Shown here in pieces: positions 22,328 to 30,177 of a DNA stretch of 64,000 bases; within the stretch, counting starts at the first letter, position 1; the number at the start of each line of letters is the position of its first letter. The notes under the pieces were generated by a model that had not been told where the DNA came from, made no database searches, and saw only the letters and a program-made list of their open reading frames with translations. The position numbers and the translations under genes are program-made. Origin of the DNA: Proteus terrae (GTDB lineage: Bacteria > Pseudomonadota > Gammaproteobacteria > Enterobacterales > Enterobacteriaceae); assembly GCF_003144325.1 (NCBI RefSeq), contig NZ_PENS01000005.1, positions 186,001-250,000 of the forward strand. The letters are read 5' to 3'.

Positions 22328-23176
22328 TTATAAAATGATGGTTCTGTTACCGTAAACGAAAACTCGTTGTGAAAATACCCAATATAAAGCATGGCTAAGA
22401 ACATTCTTTTCAACATCTCGACCCGCTCTCATCATATCTTCAGCAGAAAACGTATGGTCAACATTAATCACGTTTTGAGTGATGATTGGACCTTCATCTA
22501 AATTATCATTTACGTAGTGTGCTGTTGCACCAATGATTTTAACACCGCGCTCATAAGCCTGATGGTAAGGACGGGCACCAATAAAGGCCGGTAAGAAAGA
22601 GTGGTGAATATTGATAATTTGATTTGGGAAATTTTGTACAAATGCAGGTGTTAATACACGCATATATTTTGCGAGTACAACATAATCAGGTTTGTATTGA
22701 TTAATTTGTGCAATTAATTTTTCATCATGCTGATCACGAGTTAAGCCTTCATGGCTAACAAGATGGAAGGGAATACCAAATTGTTCTACTAAATGTTTTA
22801 ACGTGTCGTGGTTACCAATGACGGCGGCAATTTCAACATCCAAATCACCAAATGCACTTTTCATTAATAAGTCACCCAAGCAGTGTGCTTCTTTTGTCAC
22901 CATAATGACAATGCGACGACGGCCTGCGGTATTTAATTCGCGTTTTGAGCCTTGTGGTAAAGCATCATCTAAATCCGCAAGAAAGGTTTCATCATTAAAG
23001 ATACCTTCCAGCTCGGTGCGCATAAAAAAGCGACCTGTACGATGATCAACAAATTCACTATTTTGAACAATATTTAATTGATGTTTGTAGCAAATATTCG
23101 TGATTTTAGCGATAAGTCCTTTTGCATCAGGGCAAATAGTACGCAGTATTTTTTTTTGAGTATTTTGGTGTTGCAT
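22328..23176 (-). CDS. purU: Formyltetrahydrofolate deformylase
   Basis: PurU hydrolyses 10-formyl-tetrahydrofolate to formate and tetrahydrofolate, balancing one-carbon pools and supplying formate to PurT. The 282-residue protein has an N-terminal ACT domain (ICPDAKGLIAKITNICYKHQ) and a C-terminal formyltransferase-like catalytic domain with NIHHSFLPAFIGARPYHQAY and GATAHYVNDNLDEGPII, containing the Asn-His-Asp catalytic set. It lies 38 bases downstream of ychJ on the same strand, as in E. coli. Confidence 0.97.
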   Translation of the reverse strand: MQHQNTQKKILRTICPDAKGLIAKITNICYKHQLNIVQNSEFVDHRTGRFFMRTELEGIFNDETFLADLDDALPQGSKRELNTAGRRRIVIMVTKEAHCLGDLLMKSAFGDLDVEIAAVIGNHDTLKHLVEQFGIPFHLVSHEGLTRDQHDEKLIAQINQYKPDYVVLAKYMRVLTPAFVQNFPNQIINIHHSFLPAFIGARPYHQAYERGVKIIGATAHYVNDNLDEGPIITQNVINVDHTFSAEDMMRAGRDVEKNVLSHALYWVFSQRVFVYGNRTIIL

Positions 23177-23214
23177 GTATGGATAAATCCTTTCTTTTAC
23201 TTCTGTGTTTGCAG

Positions 23215-23688
23215 TTATTTGATGTTATTTTCACAACATTTTTTGTATTTACGTCCTGAGCCACAAAGGCAGGGATCGTTTCGTCCCACTTTCGGTTTCA
23301 CACCGTCAATATAAAACCAACAGTCATCTATTTTTAGAAAACGAGAGCGTTCATGTAAGTACCGTTTATCATCGGCATTTCTTTCAATAAAGCAAGCCGA
23401 GAATTCAACATATGCCTCATTTTTATTTGTGCTCGCTTGCGATGAGATAATATTGAGTCCAAGCCATTGTGTATTTGGAAAGCCTGAAACTAATTCATCA
23501 TGCAGGGAGGCAACACGGCAAGAAGGATGCCACGTCTTTATTAAGTAATCAGCATTATGTTTAACGAACGCGCTATAACGCGAACGCATCAATGCTTCTG
23601 CTGTAGGAGCGTTTTTTTGACCTAAATGGTAAGGCTCACAGCAATCAGAGTAGAGTAATTGGCTATTGCAGGGGCATAAACTCGACAA
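23215..23688 (-). CDS. ychJ: YchJ family SEC-C motif protein (UPF0225)
   Basis: The 157-residue product matches YchJ, conserved but of unknown function. It carries two SEC-C zinc-binding motifs: [19 protein letters not shown] at the N-terminus and [18 protein letters not shown] at the C-terminus, the latter close to the SecA metal-binding tail. Between them is an NTF2-like stretch beginning [20 protein letters not shown]. It is upstream of purU and probably co-transcribed with it, and is divergent from rssB. Confidence 0.94.
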   Translation of the reverse strand: MSSLCPCNSQLLYSDCCEPYHLGQKNAPTAEALMRSRYSAFVKHNADYLIKTWHPSCRVASLHDELVSGFPNTQWLGLNIISSQASTNKNEAYVEFSACFIERNADDKRYLHERSRFLKIDDCWFYIDGVKPKVGRNDPCLCGSGRKYKKCCENNIK

Positions 23689-23837
23689 AATAATGTCCTA
23701 ACTCACGTTATCAGTATGACGATTTCCCATAGATTGAAAAAAGTAACGATTGGGAATAATTAACGTCAATGTTGAACTAAACTGATAATGTAGCGCTAAT
23801 TAATCAGCATGTGAAACGATAGTTACCGGAGTCACCA

Positions 23838-24857
23838 ATGAACAAAGCCTTAGTAGGTAAAAAAATCTTAATAATTGATGATGAGGTCGTTTTTCGCACA
23901 ATGTTGACAGAATATTTCTCACATGAGAAGGCTTGTGTCTATACAACAGATAATGGTAGCCAAGCATTATCTTTATTAGAGGAAGGATTGCTCCCTGATC
24001 TTATTTTATGTGATATCCGTATGCCGGTAATGAATGGACCCACTTTTTTGTGTCATCTTGAACAACGAAAACTGGCTATTCCTGTTATTGCTATTTCATG
24101 TACAGATAATATGGCTGAAATAGATGATATGTTGCGTTTAGGGGCACAAGAGATTTTCCTTAAGCCAATAACACATCTTGATAAATTAAAACAAAAAGTT
24201 ATTGAAGTATTATGCCCTGGCTTTTTTGAATCAGTATTAATAGAAGGTATACATTTAGAGCCACTTTGGAATAGCTTACGAAAAGATACCCATTATATTC
24301 AGTCGTTCATAAAACAGATGCAACCTCAGGTTAAGCAAGTTGTTGCGGGATATTGTGTTAATTATCGTCAATTAAATGATATCGCTAAAATGGGGTTATT
24401 ATTTGATATTGCGGCTTTATCAGAAGATCAAATTATTTTCTATTGTGTCGATATTTCTAGAGATGATGAAAATGGGCTTTTAGTCGCTTTACTCTTACGA
24501 GTTGTTTTTAATGATGTATTAAAATCATCAGAAAAAGTACGATCTTTACCAAGTATGTATAATATGTTGAATAAGCTAAATAAAATGCTTAATGAGATTG
24601 GGGTAAAAGGACAATTTCCTATTATACTCGGTTATTATCATACTCAGAAAAAAAATATACTATTAGCATCAGCAGGTTTAAAAGCTGAAATAAAAACAGA
24701 AAGTAAAAAATTTGAATTAAATAGTGGTGTCCCCTTAGGTACATTGCAACTTTTATATATTAATCAAGTAAAATGTGAGGGAACAAATTGGCAATGCAAA
24801 ATTTGGGATAACACAAATCAGATAAGATTAATGTTTTCTCCTATCTATAAAAGTTAA
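23838..24857 (+). CDS. rssB: RpoS-recruiting response regulator RssB
   Basis: RssB (also Hnr) is the adaptor that delivers the stationary-phase sigma factor RpoS to ClpXP. The 339-residue product has an N-terminal receiver domain with the acidic pocket IIDDE and phosphoacceptor aspartate near residue 59 in LILCDIRMPVMNG. The C-terminal degenerate PP2C-like domain (about 140-339) retains LFDIAALSEDQIIFYCVDIS and GQFPIILGYYH. GGAG precedes the ATG. The E. coli partner rssA, which lies upstream there, is absent; ychJ abuts directly. Confidence 0.95.
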   Translation: MNKALVGKKILIIDDEVVFRTMLTEYFSHEKACVYTTDNGSQALSLLEEGLLPDLILCDIRMPVMNGPTFLCHLEQRKLAIPVIAISCTDNMAEIDDMLRLGAQEIFLKPITHLDKLKQKVIEVLCPGFFESVLIEGIHLEPLWNSLRKDTHYIQSFIKQMQPQVKQVVAGYCVNYRQLNDIAKMGLLFDIAALSEDQIIFYCVDISRDDENGLLVALLLRVVFNDVLKSSEKVRSLPSMYNMLNKLNKMLNEIGVKGQFPIILGYYHTQKKNILLASAGLKAEIKTESKKFELNSGVPLGTLQLLYINQVKCEGTNWQCKIWDNTNQIRLMFSPIYKS

Positions 24858-25038
24858 ATTTAGATTAAATAAAAAACAGAATATCGTGCATATATTAAAC
24901 ATAAATGAAGAACTATCTCAATTAACGGATAGGCCTCTGTTTATCCTTAGATATTAGCTGGTATACTCTGGCGATTATTTTTTAATTGTACCCATTCATA
25001 TTTGAAAGTAGAACGGTACGAATTGCAGGAGAAGTATA

Positions 25039-25947
25039 ATGTCATCAGCAGTGCGTAAAGTTAGAAAAGCGGTGATCCCTGTTGCAGGATTAGGAACGAG
25101 AATGCTACCTGCAACCAAGGCAATTCCAAAAGAGATGTTGCCAGTGGTTGATAAGCCTCTTATTCAATATGTAGTGAATGAATGTATTGCAGCTGGTATT
25201 AATGAAATTGTGCTTGTCACACATTCATCTAAAAATTCAATTGAAAACCATTTTGATACGAGTTTTGAATTAGAAGCGATTTTAGAAAAACGCGTTAAAC
25301 GTCAGTTATTAGAAGAAGTACAAGGTATTTGTCCAAGCCATGTCACGATTATGCAAACTCGTCAGGGAATAGCAAAAGGATTAGGCCATGCTATTTTATG
25401 TGCTAAGCCACTAATTGGTGATGAACCTTTCGCTGTTATCCTGCCTGATGTTATTTTAGATAGATACAGTGCGGATTTAACAAAAGTTAACTTAAAAGAG
25501 ATGCTTTCTCACTTTGAACGTTCAGGCGCAAGTCAAATCCTTGTTGAACCTGTTCCTGAAGATGAAGTCTCTAATTATGGTATTGTTGATTGCATGGGCG
25601 AAAATTTATGCCCAGGTGATAGCAAACCAATTACTCGTGTTGTTGAAAAGCCTAAGAAAGAAGAAGCACCTTCGAATTTATCTATCGTAGGGCGTTATGT
25701 GTTATCTGAAAGTATTTGGCCTCTATTAGCGAAAACCGCACCGGGTGCCGGAGATGAAATTCAGTTAACTGATGCGATCGCAATGCTGATTGAAAAAGAA
25801 GCTGTTGAAGCTTATCACCTACAAGGGAAAAGCCACGATTGTGGTAATAAACTAGGATATATGAAAGCTTTCGTAGAGTACGGAATACAGCACGAAGAGT
25901 TTGGCGAAGATTTTGCACAATGGCTAAAATCATTAAAGATACAGTGA
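25039..25947 (+). CDS. galU: UTP-glucose-1-phosphate uridylyltransferase
   Basis: GalU makes UDP-glucose from UTP and glucose-1-phosphate, the precursor of UDP-galactose, UDP-glucuronate and LPS/capsule sugars. The 302-residue protein has the nucleotidyltransferase signature [56 protein letters not shown] and [24 protein letters not shown] precedes the start. It is followed on the same strand by a nucleotide-sugar epimerase, which places two steps of sugar-nucleotide supply together. Confidence 0.97.
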   Translation: MSSAVRKVRKAVIPVAGLGTRMLPATKAIPKEMLPVVDKPLIQYVVNECIAAGINEIVLVTHSSKNSIENHFDTSFELEAILEKRVKRQLLEEVQGICPSHVTIMQTRQGIAKGLGHAILCAKPLIGDEPFAVILPDVILDRYSADLTKVNLKEMLSHFERSGASQILVEPVPEDEVSNYGIVDCMGENLCPGDSKPITRVVEKPKKEEAPSNLSIVGRYVLSESIWPLLAKTAPGAGDEIQLTDAIAMLIEKEAVEAYHLQGKSHDCGNKLGYMKAFVEYGIQHEEFGEDFAQWLKSLKIQ

Positions 25948-26061
25948 GATAAAGCCTATTAATAATCATTTATATGGTTAATTTCATTGTATAATTTCCG
26001 TAAATGCATGTTGCGTATTTTATGGGAAAAGCTAGATAAAGCGGTTGTAAGAGATTAAGGT

Positions 26062-26090
26062 ATGGCTCAATACATTTAGTATTGAGCCAT
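26062..26090 (+). terminator. Hairpin after galU (possible weak terminator)
   Basis: A 12-bp perfect stem (ATGGCTCAATAC with GTATTGAGCCAT), five-base loop, is followed by GTTGATTTTG rather than a clean T-run. It could end galU transcription partly or stabilise the mRNA end. Confidence 0.5.
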
Positions 26091-26201
26091 GTTGATTTTG
26101 TAATGCATGACGATGTTAAGCGTTATGATGTTTAATCAAGGTGATATTAAGCATGATAACGTTGACATAAAAATAAATTATTGGGTTATTTGAGTGATAA
26201 T

Positions 26202-27209
26202 ATGAAAATATTGGTAACAGGTGCTGCGGGTTTTATTGGCTATCATATGAGTCAGCGTTTAATCGAAATGGGTTATCATGTTGTTGGAATAGATAACTTG
26301 AATGACTATTATGATGTGCGCTTAAAAGAAGCTCGATTAGCTAAATTACAACAGCTAGAAAATTTCCATTTTGAGAAACTTGATATCGTTGACTCAGCAA
26401 AAGTGGCTCAATTATTTGCATCACACCAATTTGACCGAGTTATTCATTTAGCAGCTCAACCAGGAGTTCGCTACTCGATTGAAAATCCAATGGCATATAT
26501 TGATGCGAATATCGTTGGTCATATTAATATATTAGAAGGATGTCGCCATAATAAAGTTGGACATCTTATCTACTCATCTTCAAGCTCTGTTTATGGTTTA
26601 AATCAGAAACAGCCTTTCTCAACAGAAGATAGTGTTGATCATCCTGTTTCATTATATGCTGCAACAAAGAAAGCCAATGAGTTAATGTCTCATAGCTATT
26701 CACATCTATATCAATTACCAACAACTGGATTACGTTTCTTCACAGTATATGGCCCTTGGGGCCGCCCTGATATGGCATTATTTAAGTTCACTAAAGCAAT
26801 GTTAGCGGGTGAACCTATTGATGTTTATAACGGTGGAAATATGACGCGTGATTTCACTTATGTTGATGATATTGTGGGATCAGTGGTTCGATTAGTTAAT
26901 GTTGTACCAGAAGCAGATGAAAACTGGACAGTAGAGAAAGGTGAAACATCTTCAAGTTCTGCACCTTATAAAATCTATAATGTGGGTAATGGGCAACCAA
27001 CTAAATTGATGGCATTTATTGAAGCAATAGAAAAATCACTCAATATTAAAGCTAAATTGAATTTAATGCCGATGCAAGACGGTGATGTTCTTTCTACTTG
27101 TGCTGATTGCCAAGATTTGTCTGAGACAATCGGTTTTTCACCGAATACAGCAGTAGAATATGGCGTAAAACAGTTTGTTGATTGGTATTTAAGTTATTAT
27201 AAAAATTAA
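26202..27209 (+). CDS. NAD-dependent nucleotide-sugar 4-epimerase (UDP-glucuronate 4-epimerase type)
   Basis: The 335-residue product is an extended short-chain dehydrogenase/reductase of the UDP-glucuronate 4-epimerase group, which interconverts UDP-glucuronate and UDP-galacturonate in the cytosol. The NAD motif is MKILVTGAAGFIGYHMSQRL. The catalytic tyrosine and lysine lie in SLYAATKKANELM after the serines of HLIYSSSSSVYG. RFFTVYGPWGRPDMALFKF and TRDFTYVDDIV are typical of this subfamily. The start at 26202 is preferred because a TTG 21 bases upstream adds non-family residues. Proteus LPS core is known to carry galacturonic acid, so a role in supplying it is a reasonable inference. The UDP-glucose dehydrogenase it would need is not in this window. 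Confidence 0.85.
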   Translation: MKILVTGAAGFIGYHMSQRLIEMGYHVVGIDNLNDYYDVRLKEARLAKLQQLENFHFEKLDIVDSAKVAQLFASHQFDRVIHLAAQPGVRYSIENPMAYIDANIVGHINILEGCRHNKVGHLIYSSSSSVYGLNQKQPFSTEDSVDHPVSLYAATKKANELMSHSYSHLYQLPTTGLRFFTVYGPWGRPDMALFKFTKAMLAGEPIDVYNGGNMTRDFTYVDDIVGSVVRLVNVVPEADENWTVEKGETSSSSAPYKIYNVGNGQPTKLMAFIEAIEKSLNIKAKLNLMPMQDGDVLSTCADCQDLSETIGFSPNTAVEYGVKQFVDWYLSYYKN

Positions 27210-27235
27210 TAACATTAGTTTAATTAAATCAAAGA

Positions 27236-27262
27236 AAAAAGGAGCTATAAAAGCTCCTTTTT
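27236..27262 (+). terminator. Rho-independent terminator of the epimerase gene
   Basis: AAAAAGGAGCT and AGCTCCTTTTT arms enclose a five-base loop and end in T-rich sequence. It begins about 30 bases after the stop. Confidence 0.9.
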
Positions 27263-27385
27263 CATTATAAATAAAAATAAATAACGAAGTTATTACATTT
27301 TTTATTTTTGCTTACCTACATCTAATACAAACAACATCAGCACATATTAAAATTAAACGCTTGTTTAATTAAATGAAGTAAACAA

Positions 27386-27419
27386 GAAAATACCCTTTTA
27401 AATAATTAAAAGGGTATTT
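27386..27419 (-). terminator. Rho-independent terminator of hns
   Basis: A 14-bp AT-rich perfect stem centred on TACCCTTTTAA/TTAAAAGGGTA, three-base loop, runs into TTTTC on the minus strand. It lies about 20 bases beyond the hns stop. Confidence 0.85.
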
Positions 27420-27440
27420 CAAATAGAGTATTGACTTAAA

Positions 27441-27845
27441 TTACAGCAGGAAATCGTCTAATGATTTGCCTTCTTCATCAATAGCACGTTTGATTACAGT
27501 TGGTGTACGACCTTGGCCTGTCCAAGTTTTAGTATCACCATTATCATCAACGTAAGAGTATTTAGCTGGGCGAGCGGCGCGTTTAGCACGGCCAGTTTTA
27601 TTAACAGCACTTGCTTCAAGTAAGTCTGTTGGATCAATACCGGCTTCTTCTAACATTTCGCGGTATTTTTGTAATTTCTGAACACGTTCTTCTTCAGCTG
27701 CTTTTTCTAATGAGAATTCTTCACGACGCTCATTAACGACAACTTCGAGTTTCTCCAGCATTTCTTCTAAAGTTTCTAAAGAAGTTTCTCTTGCTTGTGC
27801 GCGGAGAGTACGGATGTTATTTAATATTTTTAAAGATTCGCTCAT
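27441..27845 (-). CDS. hns: Nucleoid protein H-NS
   Basis: H-NS is an abundant nucleoid-associated protein that silences AT-rich and horizontally acquired DNA. The 134-residue product has the N-terminal helical oligomerisation region (about 1-64, including [16 protein letters not shown]), a basic linker ([13 protein letters not shown]), and the C-terminal DNA-binding domain with the AT-hook-like loop [16 protein letters not shown]. Its position between galU and tdk matches E. coli hns, which distinguishes it from stpA. It is monocistronic with its own terminator. Confidence 0.97.
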   Translation of the reverse strand: MSESLKILNNIRTLRAQARETSLETLEEMLEKLEVVVNERREEFSLEKAAEEERVQKLQKYREMLEEAGIDPTDLLEASAVNKTGRAKRAARPAKYSYVDDNGDTKTWTGQGRTPTVIKRAIDEEGKSLDDFLL

Positions 27846-28354
27846 TTTCCTGGTCTCAAATAAATGTTGTTGGCTGATGTAATACTAATAATAGATTGCT
27901 ATTTAAATTTCTGCAATACCTAAATACAAACCTTACGTAAAATTTCTTTTTTTTAAACTAATATCTCAACGAAAAAAATAATAAAAGTAGAGGTATCTTT
28001 AGTCAATAAAGGAAATATTAGTAAGGAAATGCATCTTTTAACTGATGATAGCGCTAATGCTAAAGAATAGAAAGCTTTGTTCATTTTTTTATAATAACGG
28101 ACTTTTTTCTAAAAATGGAATCGGACTAACTTTCATACTTTAATAAAGGTATATCAAGGTGTGTTTTAATATGTTAAGTACTTATTAAAGCTATTTATTT
28201 TTTAAGCAAAAATTAGCATTAACAACGAACTTCATCTTTCGATGGTATATCTAGAATAGAAATAAAGGTAATAAATACTTGTTATGGATAACTTGTAGAT
28301 TGTTTATGTTAGACTGTCGCTCGTGAAAATAAACACTATTTAAGGAGAGAGCTG
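27846..28354. other. hns-tdk divergent spacer
   Basis: These 509 AT-rich bases hold the hns and tdk promoters. I see poly-A/T tracts that would favour curvature and H-NS autoregulation (inference), but no small gene and no definite operator. Confidence 0.5.
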
Positions 28355-28951
28355 ATGGCTCAGCTTTACTTTTATTATTCAGCCATGAATGCTGGAAAAT
28401 CAACATCTTTATTGCAATCCTCTTATAACTATAATGAACGAGGAATGCGCACATTGATTTTCACTGCTGCTATTGATACACGCTTTGCAAAGGGAAAGAT
28501 TAGCTCAAGAATAGGATTAAGTGCGGATGCATTACTCTTTAGTGATGATATGAATATTCGTGACGTTATTGTTGCTGAGCATAACAAACAGCCTATTCAT
28601 TGTGTATTGATTGATGAGTGCCAATTTTTAAGTAAGGCACATGTCGAACAACTTTGTGAAATAACGGATACCTATGATATTCCCGTTCTTACATATGGGC
28701 TAAGAACGGATTTTAGAGGTGAGTTATTTACAGGTAGTGCTTATTTATTAGCATGGGCTGATAAGCTTGTAGAACTTAAAACAGTATGTTACTGCGGTAG
28801 AAAGGCGAATAAAGTATTACGCTTAGATGATAAAGGAAATGTACTAAGTGATGGTGCTCAAGTTGAAATTGGTGGAAATGAAAAATATGTTTCAGTTTGC
28901 CGTAAGCATTATACGCAGGCAACACTAAAAGGGTGTATTGAACAAGAGTAG
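28355..28951 (+). CDS. tdk: Thymidine kinase
   Basis: Tdk phosphorylates thymidine to dTMP in pyrimidine salvage. The 198-residue type II enzyme has the P-loop [20 protein letters not shown] near the N-terminus, the Walker B-like [10 protein letters not shown], the lasso-region [20 protein letters not shown], and the structural zinc cysteines (CYCGRKAN and a distal VCRKHY). GGAGAG precedes the ATG. It lies next to hns as in E. coli. Confidence 0.97.
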   Translation: MAQLYFYYSAMNAGKSTSLLQSSYNYNERGMRTLIFTAAIDTRFAKGKISSRIGLSADALLFSDDMNIRDVIVAEHNKQPIHCVLIDECQFLSKAHVEQLCEITDTYDIPVLTYGLRTDFRGELFTGSAYLLAWADKLVELKTVCYCGRKANKVLRLDDKGNVLSDGAQVEIGGNEKYVSVCRKHYTQATLKGCIEQE

Positions 28952-29068
28952 CCTTTTCATTTTCCCTCTTTTACTAATTTGCTGGGGCGAAAGAGGGGAT
29001 GAAATAATAATTTAAATAAAGAGTTATATTACGTAATACTAAAAAATGTTTATATTTTTTTAAATTTT

Positions 29069-29090
29069 AGCCAATTTATTGGCTTTTTTT
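29069..29090 (+). terminator. Rho-independent terminator downstream of tdk
   Basis: A compact hairpin AGCCAA-TTTA-TTGGCT is followed by a run of T. It is about 120 bases after the tdk stop and most simply ends the tdk transcript. Confidence 0.8.
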
Positions 29091-29478
29091 ATATCAAATT
29101 GCGGTGAGTTTGATTTTCTTCTGTAAAGATATGTTGTTTTTTTTATGGGGAAATTTATTTATTTCATCGATTTCATTATCATTAATCAAAAAAGACATAA
29201 TCAAATATACGTAAGGTGTTTGTTTTGTGATGTCGATATTGTTTTTTACAAATGATAAGAGAGAGAGACATTTGATGCATTTATATTATTCATAGTTTAA
29301 TAAAATTGAATAAAGATAGTCATGAAATACTAAGAAATATTTCTTTTATCTATGGTTGGTATAATGAAACATTTATATCGAATTTTATAGATGTCGATTA
29401 TGAGGTGCTTAAGTTGTTATTGAAGAAATAAAATACTTCACTTTATGCTTGTTAATACGGATAAATAGGCTACTTTTA

Positions 29479-29494
29479 TACTCCTAAAGGAGTA
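29479..29494. promoter_or_regulatory. Perfect NarL/NarP-type 7-2-7 dyad in the tdk-adhE gap
   Basis: TACTCCT-AA-AGGAGTA is two inverted TACYNMT heptamers separated by two bases, the preferred arrangement for the nitrate/nitrite response regulators NarL and NarP. No gene start lies close by. It could also be a chance palindrome or an RNA hairpin. Confidence 0.4.
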
Positions 29495-29775
29495 ACTTCT
29501 AAGTGGAATGCACAAATAGCGACCTTTATTACGTTATTACTTTAGCAGACTCAAACTAACAAACCTCATTTTGATAATATTTTATTGAAACTATGTTTCT
29601 TATAAACTCAAGATAGTTAGAGATATAAAATATTTATATTTCTTTATTTTGAGCACTAATTAATAATCAATGTGATTAAGTCTATTTATTTTTTATCAGA
29701 TAAGAATAAAAGTACGATTGCAAATCGTAACGTGAACACGATGGTTTCAAATAACATTTCGTTATAGTCATTTTA

Positions 29776-29926
29776 TGAGGGAAATAAGGTAAGAGTGAAA
29801 TAATTATACCAACTAATGAAAGAGGAGAAGAGTTTGATACGCTCTGTAATCACTCATAAGGCACTTTCTATAACGTGGTAATGCAATGATGCAACTTAAG
29901 AGATAAGTTGCTCAGTGCCTTTTTTA
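29776..29926 (+). ncRNA. Candidate small RNA ending in an orphan terminator
   Basis: The 3' end is a two-layer structure. The outer arms AAGGCACT (29858-29865) and AGTGCCTT (29914-29921) run into six T. They enclose a second perfect 8-bp hairpin GCAACTTA-AGAGA-TAAGTTGC (29891-29911). No upstream gene on this strand needs it, since tdk ended about 900 bases earlier behind its own terminator. A possible -10 box TATAGT lies at 29763-29768, but no good -35 is seen, so the 5' end given is a guess. I do not recognise it as a known sRNA. Confidence 0.3.
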
Positions 29927-30090
29927 GAGCCAATTATAAACATACAAAGAAAGGCACTATTTTTATAGTAAAAATAAAACTCACTAATTAAGTATAAATA
30001 CTTATGATTTATGACTAAATAGTGACTTATTGTGACTTGTTTCTCAATCTTAAAAATCAGTAGCAAAATGTATATAGATAAGTAAGAAGC

Positions 30091-30122
30091 ATAAAAACAC
30101 CCAGCCATAAGACTGGGTGTTT
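30091..30122 (-). terminator. Rho-independent terminator of adhE
   Basis: A 10-bp perfect stem (AAACACCCAG with CTGGGTGTTT), eight-base loop, continues into TTTTTATG on the minus strand about 55 bases beyond the adhE stop. Confidence 0.92.
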
Positions 30123-30177
30123 ATTTAAGAACAAATAACCGAAATATTGAGGATCACACTAACACAGCGTGTTTCGA

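Larger units (their letters stand above)
28952..30177. other. 1.2-kb gene-free gap between tdk and adhE
   Basis: This is the longest gap in the window and is very AT-rich. It contains no convincing protein gene. Three structures stand out and are listed separately: a terminator at 29069, a perfect NarL/NarP-like dyad at 29479 and a complex terminator-like structure ending at 29925. A 6-bp stem ACGATT-GCA-AATCGT lies at 29713. Because tdk and adhE converge here, only two terminators are needed, yet three plus-strand or bidirectional ones can be seen. Confidence 0.6.

Noticed and set aside
29896-30108. 70-codon minus-strand open frame between tdk and adhE
   Set aside because: It overlaps the adhE terminator and the candidate sRNA 3' end, has no ribosome site and no recognisable domain.
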